A stretch of DNA of 64,000 bases from Paenibacillus aurantius (GTDB lineage: Bacteria > Bacillota > Bacilli > Paenibacillales > NBRC-103111). The notes beneath the pieces are model-generated. The model searched no databases and was not told where the DNA came from. It saw only the letters and a program-made list of their open reading frames with translations. Below, piece by piece: positions 9,121-19,384 of the stretch (positions are counted from its first letter, which is position 1; every line of letters starts with the position of its first letter). The position numbers were made by a program, and so were the translations under genes. Where the stretch lies: NCBI RefSeq assembly GCF_032268605.1, contig NZ_CP130318.1, positions 5,555,501-5,619,500 of the forward strand, written 5' to 3'.

Positions 9121-9369
9121 AGAATTCATCCTCCATGTACGCTGGCTTTGGCTCCCTCTCGGAAGCTTCTGAACCAAGTTTACCAAGCGTAACGACTGGA
9201 GTATGTGATAAAAATCACAATGAGATGGGGTTTCATGACTCCGTCCAGCCGGAACCGGCAGGAGCTGGATCCGGGGAACGGCTGCTCCAAGAGTCGGGCA
9301 GCCCAACCCGCGGGGCCCGCCTCCGGGCCCGCTGCATCGGACGCGCTGTTTCCCCGGCTGCCGTCCGCT

Positions 9370-9840
9370 CTACCCCACCCGGAACAGGGAAGCCGGATCG
9401 AGAGCCGGGGTCTTCTTCCATTCCATTGCCTGGTGAACGACCCGTACGAACACCGGCTTGCTGAACGTTGGAACCACCCATACCGTTTTGTCCGTTACCA
9501 AAGAACGGGGCAGATAGAAACACGTTTGCTGAATCTCCCGGATCAGATGCTCCGGCCCTACCGGAAGCCGGATGGAAACGCGGACATGCCCGTATACCTC
9601 GTAGCGGCCGCTGTAATCCCCCAGTTGAACATCGAACCACCGGATTTCCTCGACCCCCTCGATCGTAAAAACCTTCTTGCCTCCGATCTCGTTCTGCAGC
9701 AGAACCTGCTGCAGCTGCACGTTGTTCCGGTTCATGCGAAAATCGGCCAGCTCGAGAGCCTGCTTCTTGTTCGGGGCGGCAACCTGCTGGCTCACCGCAG
9801 CCTGAAGGGTCGCGTAAACATTCGTGTCTCTTTTTTCCAT
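9370..9840 (-). CDS. Conserved-looking hypothetical protein
   Basis: A 156-residue soluble protein starting MEKRDTNVYATLQAAVS, with no signal peptide or membrane segment. The N-terminal 50 residues are polar and helical (Q-Q-V-A-A-P-N-K-K-Q-A-L-E-L-A-D). The remainder alternates hydrophobic and charged residues, suggesting a beta-rich fold (W-F-D-V-Q-L-G-D-Y-S-G-R-Y-E-V). Codon use is like that of the neighbours, and the frame is uninterrupted, which supports a real gene. A weak GGGAG site lies about 14 bases before the ATG. I do not recognise the family. It is monocistronic between two other minus-strand genes. Confidence 0.65.
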   Translation of the reverse strand: MEKRDTNVYATLQAAVSQQVAAPNKKQALELADFRMNRNNVQLQQVLLQNEIGGKKVFTIEGVEEIRWFDVQLGDYSGRYEVYGHVRVSIRLPVGPEHLIREIQQTCFYLPRSLVTDKTVWVVPTFSKPVFVRVVHQAMEWKKTPALDPASLFRVG

Positions 9841-10013
9841 ATGGCAGCTGATCTTCTCCCTCTCTTTAGTGACTAACCGCGTCTTCGAAAGAATATATGA
9901 AAATCTCTTTCGTCTTATTCGGGGAACGGCGGCAAAATTTATTTTATAAAAGTCGCCATGAGAAGTATGTCTAAATGTCGGGGCAAGCCTGCACTTTATT
10001 TGTCGGAAAACAA

Positions 10014-10051
10014 CGAAAAAAAACGCCGTTCCCGCTTGTGCGGACGGCGTT
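10014..10051 (-). terminator. Intrinsic terminator of ung
   Basis: AACGCCGT (10022-10029) pairs with ACGGCGTT (10044-10051); on the minus strand the hairpin is followed by a run of eight Ts. It lies 14 bases after the ung stop codon. Confidence 0.88.
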
Positions 10052-10064
10052 CTAAGGTTAAGCG

Positions 10065-10739
10065 CTACAGGTCGGCGATACGCCAGTCGATCCCGCCCGC
10101 TCCGATTTTCTGCAGAAACTCGTTCGTGCGGGAGAAAGGGCGGCTTCCCAGAAACCCCCGGTGCGCGGAGAGGGGGCTCGGATGAGGCGAGCGGATGATG
10201 TGATGCTTCTCCGTATCGATCAGCTTCGTCTTCTCCTGGGCATTCGCGCCCCAGAGCAGGAAGACGACGGGCTCCTCCCGGCGGCTCACCGCCCGGATCA
10301 CCTCATCGGTGAAGAGCTCCCAGCCTTTGCCCCGGTGGGAATTGGCGGCCCCGTCCCGGACGGTGAGGACCGTGTTCAGGAGCAGGACCCCCCGTTTCGC
10401 CCATGGAACGAGATAGCCGTTATTGGGGACGGGAAGCCCCAGATCGGCGTGCAGCTCCTTGAAGATGTTCTGAAGCGAGGGCGGCACGGCCACTCCCGGC
10501 TTGACCGAGAAGCTGAGCCCGTGCGCCTGGTTCGGCCCGTGGTACGGGTCCTGGCCAAGAATGACGGCCTTCACCTCGCGGTAGGGCGTGAACTGCAGGG
10601 CCGAGAAAATATCGTGCATATCCGGATGGATGATCCGGTTGCGGTACTCTTCCTTAAGAAAGTCGCGGAGCTTGAGGTAATAGGGCTTCTTGAATTCCTC
10701 CCCTATCTGCTCCAGCCAGTCCTGCGGCAAATCGGGCAT
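10065..10739 (-). CDS. ung: Uracil-DNA glycosylase
   Basis: Removes uracil from DNA as the first step of base-excision repair. The 224-residue protein carries the family-1 water-activating motif G-Q-D-P-Y-H-G near residue 62 and the DNA-intercalation loop [11 protein letters not shown] near residue 185, plus L-L-N-T-V-L-T-V and V-V-F-L-L-W-G. Length matches bacterial Ung. The start at 10739 follows GGAAGGAGAACG; 11 extra in-frame codons upstream have no ribosome site. It appears monocistronic with its own terminator. Confidence 0.97.
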   Translation of the reverse strand: MPDLPQDWLEQIGEEFKKPYYLKLRDFLKEEYRNRIIHPDMHDIFSALQFTPYREVKAVILGQDPYHGPNQAHGLSFSVKPGVAVPPSLQNIFKELHADLGLPVPNNGYLVPWAKRGVLLLNTVLTVRDGAANSHRGKGWELFTDEVIRAVSRREEPVVFLLWGANAQEKTKLIDTEKHHIIRSPHPSPLSAHRGFLGSRPFSRTNEFLQKIGAGGIDWRIADL

Positions 10740-10834
10740 CGTTCTCCTTCCTTTCTGCTTCAGATAAGGCACACGTTACCTATTACCCTACTTTTTCACG
10801 GCCAATCGGACTTGGGGAAAGCTCCTTCCCGTTG

Positions 10835-10862
10835 AAAAAAGGCAGACCGGTTAAGGTCTGCC
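10835..10862 (-). terminator. Intrinsic terminator of the CNNM/CorC-type gene
   Basis: GGCAGACC (10841-10848) pairs with GGTCTGCC (10855-10862), and on the minus strand six Ts follow. It begins 4 bases past the stop codon of the transporter gene. Confidence 0.9.
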
Positions 10863-10866
10863 CCGG

Positions 10867-12165
10867 TTATTCAGTTCGGCTTACCCGGATTTGGCTGATC
10901 CGCTTCTCATCAACCGCCTCCACCGTGAACACGAGGCCGTTGAAATCGATCTCCGGCTGCTCGCCCTCGGCGGGGATTCTTCCCAGCTGGCCCGTCAGAA
11001 AGCCGCTCAACGTGTCGTAGTCCTCATGGGGCAGCTCCATCTTGAGCAGCTCGTTCACCGTTCTCAGGGGCGTGAGTCCGCTGATCCGGTAAGTCCGCTC
11101 GTCGAGCTGTTCGATTTCGCTCTCTTCCTCGTCGTGCTCGTCGAAAATATTGCCTACGATCTCCTCCAGCAAATCCTCGATCGTGACGATTCCGCCCATG
11201 CCGCCGTATTCATCAATCGCCACCGCGAGATGAACCTTGTCCCTCTGCATTTCCTTGAACAGGTCATCGGCCGGCTTGGACATGGGAACGAAATAAGGAG
11301 GGCGCATAAGCTTCTCCACCTGAAAGCTTCCGGCTTTCCCTTCCTCGATGAAAGGAATGAGATCCTTGACGTGCAGAATCCCGATGATGTTGTCGACGTT
11401 CTCCTGATAGACCGGCAGCCGGGTGTACTGCTCTTCCTGAACCAGGCGGGCCACTTCCCCAAGCTTCGCATCATGCGGGAGACAGACGACATTCTTCCGG
11501 TGGGTGATGATATCGGAAACCGTGATATTATCGAAATCAAAAATATTATTAATCATCATGCGTTCGGTTTCCTGAATGGCCCCGTTCTCATTGCCGACGT
11601 CGACCATCATCCGGATCTCTTCCTCCGTCACCTGCTCTTTGTCGGCATTCGGATCAACGCCGAACATCCGCACCAGCAGGTTGGTCGACAAGGTCAGCAG
11701 CTTGACGAACGGAGAGGCAATCTTCAACAGCAGGGTCAGCGGGGTCGCCGCAAACATGGCGATCGTCTCGGCCTTCTGCATCGCGAGCCGCTTCGGCACC
11801 AGCTCGCCCAGCACCAAGGTAAAGTAGGAAAGCACCAGGGTAATGACGATCAAGGAAATCGTCTCCAGCACGTTATCCGCCAAGGGAACCCCTGTACTCT
11901 GGAGAAAATCAGCAAACCGGCCGGAGAAGTTCTCCGCCGCAAAAGCACTGGCCAGGAAGCCGGCCAGGGTAATTCCAATCTGGATGGTAGCGAGGAAACG
12001 GCTAGGCTCGCTAAGAAGATTCTGCAACAGTTTCGCTTTCTTGTGGCCTCCCTCCGCCATCGCTTTGATCTTGTTATCGTTCAGCGAGATCAAGGCGATT
12101 TCCGAAGCGGCAAAGAAAGCGTTCAACACAATCAACAGGATAAGAACCACGAATTCCATAGTCAA
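10867..12165 (-). CDS. CNNM/CorB-type transporter with tandem CBS and CorC_HlyC domains (hemolysin family)
   Basis: Likely membrane divalent-cation (probably Mg2+) exporter of the CNNM/CorB/MpfA family. In 432 residues it has an N-terminal DUF21 membrane domain (1-185), starting V-V-L-I-L-L-I-V-L-N-A-F-F-A-A-S-E, a tandem CBS pair (about 210-335) with G-I-L-H-V-K-D-L-I, and a C-terminal CorC_HlyC domain ending near residue 430. The start is TTG at 12165, with GGAGGGTG 7 bases upstream; an ATG two codons later is badly spaced. It has an unusually long upstream leader, described separately. Older annotations call such proteins hemolysins, but transport is better supported for the family. Confidence 0.9.
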   Translation of the reverse strand: MTMEFVVLILLIVLNAFFAASEIALISLNDNKIKAMAEGGHKKAKLLQNLLSEPSRFLATIQIGITLAGFLASAFAAENFSGRFADFLQSTGVPLADNVLETISLIVITLVLSYFTLVLGELVPKRLAMQKAETIAMFAATPLTLLLKIASPFVKLLTLSTNLLVRMFGVDPNADKEQVTEEEIRMMVDVGNENGAIQETERMMINNIFDFDNITVSDIITHRKNVVCLPHDAKLGEVARLVQEEQYTRLPVYQENVDNIIGILHVKDLIPFIEEGKAGSFQVEKLMRPPYFVPMSKPADDLFKEMQRDKVHLAVAIDEYGGMGGIVTIEDLLEEIVGNIFDEHDEEESEIEQLDERTYRISGLTPLRTVNELLKMELPHEDYDTLSGFLTGQLGRIPAEGEQPEIDFNGLVFTVEAVDEKRISQIRVSRTE

Positions 12166-12357
12166 GCGTCACCCTCCACGTTTGGTTTGAATGAGACAAA
12201 AAACAAACGTCAAAGGGTTACAGCCGGAGATAATAGGAAATTTTGGCCGGACCTGCCGGCGATTGTGTTCGGCAACTATCGCCCTCTTCTCCCGGGTCAT
12301 CGTCCATTACCGCTGCCACCTCCCCATCTGAATAGGTAAAGTATTTCATTCATTATA
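12166..12357 (-). promoter_or_regulatory. Candidate promoter and about 180-base leader of the CNNM/CorC-type gene
   Basis: A perfect minus-strand TATAAT lies at 12357-12352 (its -35 box is weak). It would start transcripts near 12345, leaving roughly 180 untranslated bases before the TTG at 12165. The leader is purine-rich (GGGGAGGTGG, GGGAGAAGAGGG) and contains a hairpin pairing TGCCG with CGGCA near 12260-12280. I could not match it to the Mg2+ M-box, yybP-ykoY, lysine or c-di-AMP consensus. Confidence 0.35.
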
Positions 12358-12557
12358 TCGTGATTTCCGCCAAAAAAGAAGGAAAACAAACTTATACAAG
12401 GCTGCCGTCTATATTTGACAAGCCGCAGACCGGGTCGTCAAACCGTTTGAACCCGAGCAACCTGCACTCCGGTCATATCCCCCCATATCAGTCCCCATTA
12501 CTTTAGTCACTCCCCATTTATGACTGGATGGACTGCCAGCACATGACTACCCGCCGC

Positions 12558-12563
12558 TATAAT
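12558..12563 (+). promoter_or_regulatory. Candidate -10 element of the RND exporter gene
   Basis: TATAAT lies 45 bases before the ATG at 12608, with only a poor TGCCAG-like -35 at 18 bases. Just upstream, 12490-12530 contains CAGTC and GACTG arms flanking two CCCCATT copies, a possible operator. The rest of 12370-12600 shows nothing else clear. Confidence 0.35.
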
Positions 12564-12607
12564 AAGGGACGTGAGATAGAAGCTTTCCAATCGGAGGGAG
12601 AAAAACA

Positions 12608-15600
12608 ATGACTTGGTTCACAAAATGGTCGTTCGGCAACAAAAGGGGGGTCGGCCTGCTGGCCGCGATCGCGCTGCTCATCGGGGTATTCAGTTACACG
12701 ACGCTGCCGATGGAGTTTATGCCGGAGGCGGATAATCCGCAAATTACGATTACAGCACTTGGACAAGGCAAAAACACCGAATTCATGGAAAAGAACGTCA
12801 CCAAACCGATCGAGAATGCCGTCGGGCTCATAAAAGGCAAAACCGACATGTTCTCCACCTCGGGTGACGGTTATTCCAGCATCAACCTTAATTTCGACGG
12901 CAGTACCGACATGAAGGCGGCGACGCAGGAGGTCGAGAAAGCGGTCGGCCAGCTGCCGTTTCCGGAAGGCGTCATGAAGCCGTTTATCGTCCAGTTCAAT
13001 ACGTCGATGATCCCGATCTCGCAGCTTACGATTTCTTTTAAAGGGGAGGGGCTGACGGATAAGAACATCGAGAAGGCCGAGAAAGAAATCCTGCCTGAGC
13101 TGCAAAAAGTGAAGGGCGCCGCGAGCGTGGCCTTGTACGGCAAAACCTCTCCACTTGTGATGGTAACGGCCGATCCGCAAAAGCTGGCCGAGAAGGGCGT
13201 CCCGCAACAGGCTCTCATGGGTGTGCTGCAGGGCAAAAACGTGTCCGCCTCCATCGGGGAACAGAATCTTGGCGGCAAAACCGGAAACGTCAACGTGGTT
13301 TCCGAAATCACCAGCGTCGATACGCTGAAAAAGCTGCAGGTCGTTCCGGGCGTCATGCTCCAGGATGTGGCTGCGGTTGAGCTGAAGACCGATAAGGAAA
13401 GCGTCACCCGTGCCAACGGCGAGGATGTCCTGTACGCCGTGGTCACCAAAGAAGCGAGCGCCAACGCGGTGGACGTAGGAAACGGCGTCAAAGCGGCCGC
13501 CGAAAAACTGACCGCGGATTCGGAGAATGCCGAACTAAAGGTCGTATTCAGCACCTCGGACATGGTCGTCGATTCCGTCGACAGCATGATTCAGGAAGTG
13601 CTGATGGGAGCGCTTTTTGCAACAGTGGTCATCCTGCTGTTCCTGCGCAACATCCGGGCGACGCTCATTACGATCGTCTCGATCCCGCTCTCGCTCGCCA
13701 TTACGCTGTACCTGCTTGATCTTTCCGGCGTTACATTGAACATTATTACCCTGGGCGGCGTCGCGGTAGCCGTCGGACGTCTGGTCGACGACAGTATCGT
13801 CGTCATCGAGAACATTTACCGCCGTCTGCAAAAGGAACCGTTCTCCCGCGACATGATCCTCTCCGCCACGAAGGAAGTGTCGACGGCCATAACGTCGTCC
13901 ACGATCGTTACTGTGTGCGTGTTCCTGCCGATGGGTCTGCTGCGCGGCGGCCTGCAGGCGTTCCTCCTGCCTTTTGCGCTGACGGTTACGTATTCCCTGC
14001 TTGCTTCCCTGCTCGTCGCGTTGACCGTCGTGCCGCTGCTGAGCTCCGCGCTGCTGCGCAAAACGGCGATGAAAGAGCACGAAGGCCCGAAATGGTTCAC
14101 GAAATTCCTGCACTGGAACCTGCGCTTTAAATGGGTGACACTGCTGCTTGCCGTAGTTATTTTCGCCGGTTCGATCGGTGCTTACTTTATGATGCCGAAA
14201 GCCGCATTGGATACGTCCAGCACCGACGCTGTTTTCGTTACCTTGAAATTTCCGAGCGATACGCCTGTCGACCAGGTCATGGAAAAAGCGAAATCGCTCG
14301 AGAAGTTCATCATCGAGCAGAACGCAGGGGAAACCGTCATTCTCCAGGCCGGCAACTCCTCGGAAAATGCCAAATTCGGCCAGGTTTCCGCTCCGACGGA
14401 AGCAACCCTGACCGTTATCATGAAAAAAGATGTGGATGCCGAATCGTTTATCGAAGCCGTCCGCGCACAAAAAGACAATTATGCCGGAGCGACGCTTTCC
14501 GCCAATCCGGGCGGCCTGATGGGGGCCAGTTCCACGACCGAGTATGTGGACATCATCGGTGACGACCTCGACGCGATCCGCAAGGTTGCCGATCAGGTGA
14601 CCGCCGCCGTGAAACCGATCGAAGGCGTCCAGAAAGTCACCACGAACATGGAAGAGACGAAACCGGTCTTCTCCTTCACGGTCGATCCTTCGCAGGCGAA
14701 TGCCCAGGAAATTTCCATGCAGCTTGCCGGCATGCTGAACCCGATGCCAATTGGCCAGATCGACTTGAATGGGACCTCGTCCATGGTCATGCTGGATGCG
14801 ATGCTGAAGCCGAAATCGGAAGCCGATTTGAAGAACGCAACCATCCTATCGGCAACAGGACCGGTTCCGGTTACCAGCCTCGCGAAGTTCGAAGTGCGCC
14901 ATGCACCGTCGCAGCTGTTCCACAAGGACGGCAAAACATATATCCGCGTATCCGCCGAAGTCGACCCGAAAAAGGTTTCCGAAATCGGCGCTAGCATCAA
15001 GAAAGAAGTCAACAAGATCGAAGCGCCGAAAGGCGTCACCCTCGCTGCCGGCGGCGCGTCCGCTACGCAGTCCGGTGACTTCTCGGAGATTTTGAAGACC
15101 ATGCTCGTCTCCATAGGTCTCGTTTACCTGATCATGGTACTGACATTCAAAACGCTCAGAGCCCCGTTCGCGATCATCATGTCCCTGCCGTTAGCCGCCA
15201 TCGGCGCTATCCTGCTGCTGATGATTACCGGCACGAGTCCCGACTTTACGGCTGCCTTCGGCGCCTTGATGCTGGTCGGTATCGTCGTGACGAACGCGAT
15301 CGTCCTGATCGACCGTATCAAGCACAACGAAATGCACATGACGATCCGCGAAGCGATCCTCGAGGCCGCAACAACCCGGATGCGCCCGATCGTCATGACG
15401 GCGGTCGCCACCATTTGCGCGATGCTGCCGCTCGTGTTCGGCCATTCCGTCTCAGGCGGTATGAACATCGTTTCGAAGAGCCTGGCCATCGTCGTTATCG
15501 GCGGCCTTGCTTCGGCAACGGTGCTGACCCTGATTGTCATCCCGGCTCTTTACGAGCTGCTGTACTTCCGCAAATCCGCCAAGCAGCGCCATGCGGATAC

Positions 15601-15625
15601 CGCAGTGAAATCCTTGGCTGCATAA
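12608..15625 (+). CDS. RND family efflux permease (HAE1/SwrC-like)
   Basis: Proton-driven exporter of drugs, surfactants or lipids in the cytoplasmic membrane. The 1005-residue protein shows the RND layout: a first membrane helix near residues 12-32, a large external loop (35-330), six helices (about 335-535) with the V-G-R-L-V-D-D-S-I-V-V-I-E-N motif, a second external loop (560-830) and six more helices ending near 990. It is slightly shorter than B. subtilis SwrC (about 1065). The start follows GGAGGGAG by 8 bases. No membrane-fusion protein or TetR regulator lies beside it, so it acts alone or with a distant partner. Substrate unknown. Confidence 0.93.
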   Translation: MTWFTKWSFGNKRGVGLLAAIALLIGVFSYTTLPMEFMPEADNPQITITALGQGKNTEFMEKNVTKPIENAVGLIKGKTDMFSTSGDGYSSINLNFDGSTDMKAATQEVEKAVGQLPFPEGVMKPFIVQFNTSMIPISQLTISFKGEGLTDKNIEKAEKEILPELQKVKGAASVALYGKTSPLVMVTADPQKLAEKGVPQQALMGVLQGKNVSASIGEQNLGGKTGNVNVVSEITSVDTLKKLQVVPGVMLQDVAAVELKTDKESVTRANGEDVLYAVVTKEASANAVDVGNGVKAAAEKLTADSENAELKVVFSTSDMVVDSVDSMIQEVLMGALFATVVILLFLRNIRATLITIVSIPLSLAITLYLLDLSGVTLNIITLGGVAVAVGRLVDDSIVVIENIYRRLQKEPFSRDMILSATKEVSTAITSSTIVTVCVFLPMGLLRGGLQAFLLPFALTVTYSLLASLLVALTVVPLLSSALLRKTAMKEHEGPKWFTKFLHWNLRFKWVTLLLAVVIFAGSIGAYFMMPKAALDTSSTDAVFVTLKFPSDTPVDQVMEKAKSLEKFIIEQNAGETVILQAGNSSENAKFGQVSAPTEATLTVIMKKDVDAESFIEAVRAQKDNYAGATLSANPGGLMGASSTTEYVDIIGDDLDAIRKVADQVTAAVKPIEGVQKVTTNMEETKPVFSFTVDPSQANAQEISMQLAGMLNPMPIGQIDLNGTSSMVMLDAMLKPKSEADLKNATILSATGPVPVTSLAKFEVRHAPSQLFHKDGKTYIRVSAEVDPKKVSEIGASIKKEVNKIEAPKGVTLAAGGASATQSGDFSEILKTMLVSIGLVYLIMVLTFKTLRAPFAIIMSLPLAAIGAILLLMITGTSPDFTAAFGALMLVGIVVTNAIVLIDRIKHNEMHMTIREAILEAATTRMRPIVMTAVATICAMLPLVFGHSVSGGMNIVSKSLAIVVIGGLASATVLTLIVIPALYELLYFRKSAKQRHADTAVKSLAA

Positions 15626-15642
15626 CGGCAGAAGCCGAATAG

Positions 15643-15687
15643 AAAGAACCGCCGCTCGGAGAGCTTATCCTTGCTGGCGGTTCTTTT
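15643..15687 (+). terminator. Intrinsic terminator of the RND gene
   Basis: AAAGAACCGCC (15643-15653) pairs with GGCGGTTCTTTT (15676-15687), 18 bases after the stop codon. Confidence 0.9.
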
Positions 15688-15742
15688 GCGTTACCTGAGA
15701 AGCGTGGGCTGCTTGGGTAGATTATTGTCTGAAAACTCTATC

Positions 15743-15788
15743 AATATCCGAACGATTATATTGGAATATATAAAATTGTTCGTTTTTC
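15743..15788. promoter_or_regulatory. Paired PurR boxes upstream of xpt
   Basis: AATATCCGAACGAT at 15743-15756 matches the Bacillus PurBox (AWWWWCCGAACWWT) except for one base. Its inverted partner at 15788-15775 reads GAAAAACGAACAAT on the minus strand. PurR of Bacillus binds two inverted boxes of this kind with similar spacing and is relieved by PRPP. The pair sits just upstream of the xpt promoter, so adenine-nucleotide-linked repression can be inferred in addition to the riboswitch. Confidence 0.75.
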
Positions 15789-15801
15789 TCACTTTTTCCT
15801 C

Positions 15802-15830
15802 TTTTCATGTCCGGGCATTTACGCTATACT
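15802..15830 (+). promoter_or_regulatory. Candidate sigma-A promoter of xpt-pbuX
   Basis: TTTTCA (15802-15807) and TATACT (15825-15830) are separated by 17 bases. Transcription would begin about 30 bases before the riboswitch aptamer, leaving a leader of roughly 270 bases. Confidence 0.6.
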
Positions 15831-15860
15831 CGAAGGGAAAAACAAGTTTACCCGCAAAAG

Positions 15861-15933
15861 CCTCTCGTATAATAGCAGGAATGGGCCTGCAAGTCTCTAC
15901 CCGGTCACCGGAAATGACCGGACTACGAGTGAT
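15861..15933 (+). promoter_or_regulatory. Guanine-class purine riboswitch aptamer
   Basis: P1 pairs CTCGT (15864-15868) with ACGAG (15925-15929). P2 pairs GCAGG (15875-15879) with CCTGC (15886-15890). P3 pairs CCGGTCA (15901-15907) with TGACCGG (15915-15921). The junction carries the conserved TATAAT, AAGTCTCTACC and GACTAC. The base that reads the ligand is C in GACTAC (15923), as in guanine rather than adenine riboswitches. CGAGTGAT (15926-15933), the 3' side of P1 and its continuation, is also complementary to ATCACTCG at 16003-16010, so guanine binding and antitermination exclude each other. Confidence 0.95.
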
Positions 15934-16002
15934 TACTCCACGTTTTTCAGGAGTCTGTCCCGCCAAGGGACGGCTTTGGGCCGATACGCGCCTGTATGGA
16001 TT

Positions 16003-16053
16003 ATCACTCGAACCCCGACGTCTTCGGACGCCGGCCGGCTTCGGGTGTTTTTT
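16003..16053 (+). terminator. Riboswitch-controlled terminator upstream of xpt
   Basis: CACTCGAA (16005-16012) pairs with TTCGGGTG (16040-16047) around an inner CGTC/GACG stem, followed by six Ts. The 5' arm overlaps the antiterminator partner ATCACTCG (16003-16010), so it forms when the aptamer holds guanine and xpt-pbuX is then switched off. Confidence 0.88.
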
Positions 16054-16059
16054 GTTTAG

Positions 16060-17998
<1,939 letters not shown>

Positions 17999-18026
17999 GG
18001 CTGCAGCGATAATCTAAAAAAGTTCC

Positions 18027-18067
18027 AAAAAAGTGCCGGGTGACATGGTTGTCATCCCGGCTTTTTT
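18027..18067 (+). terminator. Intrinsic terminator of xpt-pbuX
   Basis: GCCGGGTGACA from 18035 pairs with TGTCATCCCGGC ending at 18061, flanked by A- and T-runs. It starts 29 bases after the pbuX stop. The following stretch to 18300 shows no convincing gene. Confidence 0.92.
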
Positions 18068-18304
18068 GTTGTTTGCTTGATTTAATGCTTTCCCAAATAA
18101 ACAAAGCTTCCCTAGTAGAATATATCCCATATAGGCTTCCTCACGGAAAAGACCTAAAGCCAAATCACGAACCCTTATTCCATCATCACAGCCCATATTG
18201 TAAATCCCAACGGAAGGCAGATATGCTCTTGTAAGTGTTCTGCCGAGCCCGTTAACGAACCGCACAAAGCTTATTCCTCTCTATTCAGCCCCCTGGCCGT
18301 TCTT

Positions 18305-18437
18305 AACGAATCCTCTAGTCGCTAAATGGCCCGTTTTCCGCCAAAAAGGGAGCCAAAGGGAGGAATAGCGATACCGCGATTCGTTAGTAATTCCTCGAGG
18401 CCCATATGGGGCTAATAAGGTTCTGAGGATTTGTTAG
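18305..18437. repeat. Intergenic modular repeat, copy A
   Basis: An arm AACGAATC at 18305 faces CGATTCGTTAG at 18377-18387 and a diverged GATTTGTTAG at 18428-18437. The arm spacings (72 and 51 bases) match copy B at 36.8 kb (71 and 51), as do inner blocks such as TAGCGxTACxGCGATTCGTTAG and GGCTAATAAG. No open frame fits. It looks like a non-coding dispersed element with potential to fold. Confidence 0.65.
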
Positions 18438-18528
18438 AATCCCTGCAACCGACTCTTGGCATAGGCAGCCTATCTCATGCTACCGACTCCTGGTGTGGCA
18501 AGCCAGAGCCCCGCCGCTTCGCTATCCG

Positions 18529-19227
18529 TTAGACGGCGCCGGTTGGCTTGGCCGTCTTCTTGTCCAGCAGAGCCGCCGCCCCCCAAACCGCGACCGTCGC
18601 CGCAGCAGCTGCGATTGCGGAGCCGCCGGCATGAATCAGGAGGATCGGCACCCACAGCGTGGCCAGCACAAAATGCGCCCGCCGCATCGCCAGCTTCCGC
18701 ACCTTCCGGTAAGCGTAGCCGTAGCCGGCAATGGCCAGGAGCAGGACAAACGCGGCAAGCCCCGTGTACATGTCCCGCTCCCCCAGCTTGGTGACCAGGT
18801 AGTAGCCGCCGTGCACGGCGATAAGTGCAAGCGTCAGCCAGCCCGCGTACGTATGGACGGAATGCAGCAGCCGCCCGGCTTTCTTAAGGAGAAGCTGACG
18901 CGAACCGAGCCGGCGGCGGAAGCCGTACCAGCCGAAGCTGACCGCCCCGCTTGCGACGGCAAACGTCCCCAGCAGCTTGAAGGGGCCTCCTTCTTCCTCA
19001 TGTTTCGGACGGAAGGAGCCGGGAGCTTGTCCTTCTCCTGGAGCGCCCAAGCTGTCCTTGGAACTTCTCCCTTGGGTCCCTTGCCCCTGCGTTTGACTGC
19101 CTGTACGGCCTGAGGGAAGAGGGCGATGCTTGGGAGCCGCCAGAAATAGGGACCCGCCGAGCAGCAGAAGGCTGACCGCGGCCGCCAATAGTGCGGGCCA
19201 GGGAAGAAGACGCGATGTTTTGACCAT
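18529..19227 (-). CDS. Four-helix membrane protein with paired histidines (cytochrome b / ferric reductase-like)
   Basis: A 232-residue integral membrane protein. A first helix (about 8-30) is followed by a polar, Gly/Ser/Gln-rich loop (32-85) and then four helices. Histidines sit inside or at the ends of these helices (L-L-H-S-V-H-T-Y-A-G-W near residue 122, A-V-H-G-G, R-A-H-F-V, L-I-H-A-G-G). This spacing resembles bis-heme b-type transmembrane domains of ferric reductases or cytochrome b561-like proteins. No flavin or NAD domain is attached. A weak AGGGG site precedes the ATG. It is divergent from the Gln-rich gene. Heme binding is inference; a DUF-type membrane protein is the alternative. 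Confidence 0.6.
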   Translation of the reverse strand: MVKTSRLLPWPALLAAAVSLLLLGGSLFLAAPKHRPLPSGRTGSQTQGQGTQGRSSKDSLGAPGEGQAPGSFRPKHEEEGGPFKLLGTFAVASGAVSFGWYGFRRRLGSRQLLLKKAGRLLHSVHTYAGWLTLALIAVHGGYYLVTKLGERDMYTGLAAFVLLLAIAGYGYAYRKVRKLAMRRAHFVLATLWVPILLIHAGGSAIAAAAATVAVWGAAALLDKKTAKPTGAV

Positions 19228-19384
19228 GTGCAGGTATCCCCTTTCGTTATGGGTTCAGTATAACCGGCCAAGCTGAAAAAAAGATTAAAGAAGGAGCGGA
19301 ACGGGCCTCTCGCCGAATAAACCAGCCCCGTTAAACGCATAGTAAAAGAAGTGTTACACCTAAAAAAACTAACGAGGTGAGCCC

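Noticed and set aside
10867-12165. Hemolysin
   Set aside because: The name is historical; DUF21, CBS and CorC_HlyC domains point to a cation transporter.
10891-12339. A 482-codon plus-strand open frame over the CNNM/CorC-type gene
   Set aside because: It mirrors a well-supported gene on the other strand and its residues (many His, Arg, Gln) follow from reverse-complemented codons.
18014-18265. 83-codon minus-strand open frame in the pbuX downstream gap
   Set aside because: It begins in the gap and ends within the terminator hairpin, with no ribosome site or domain.
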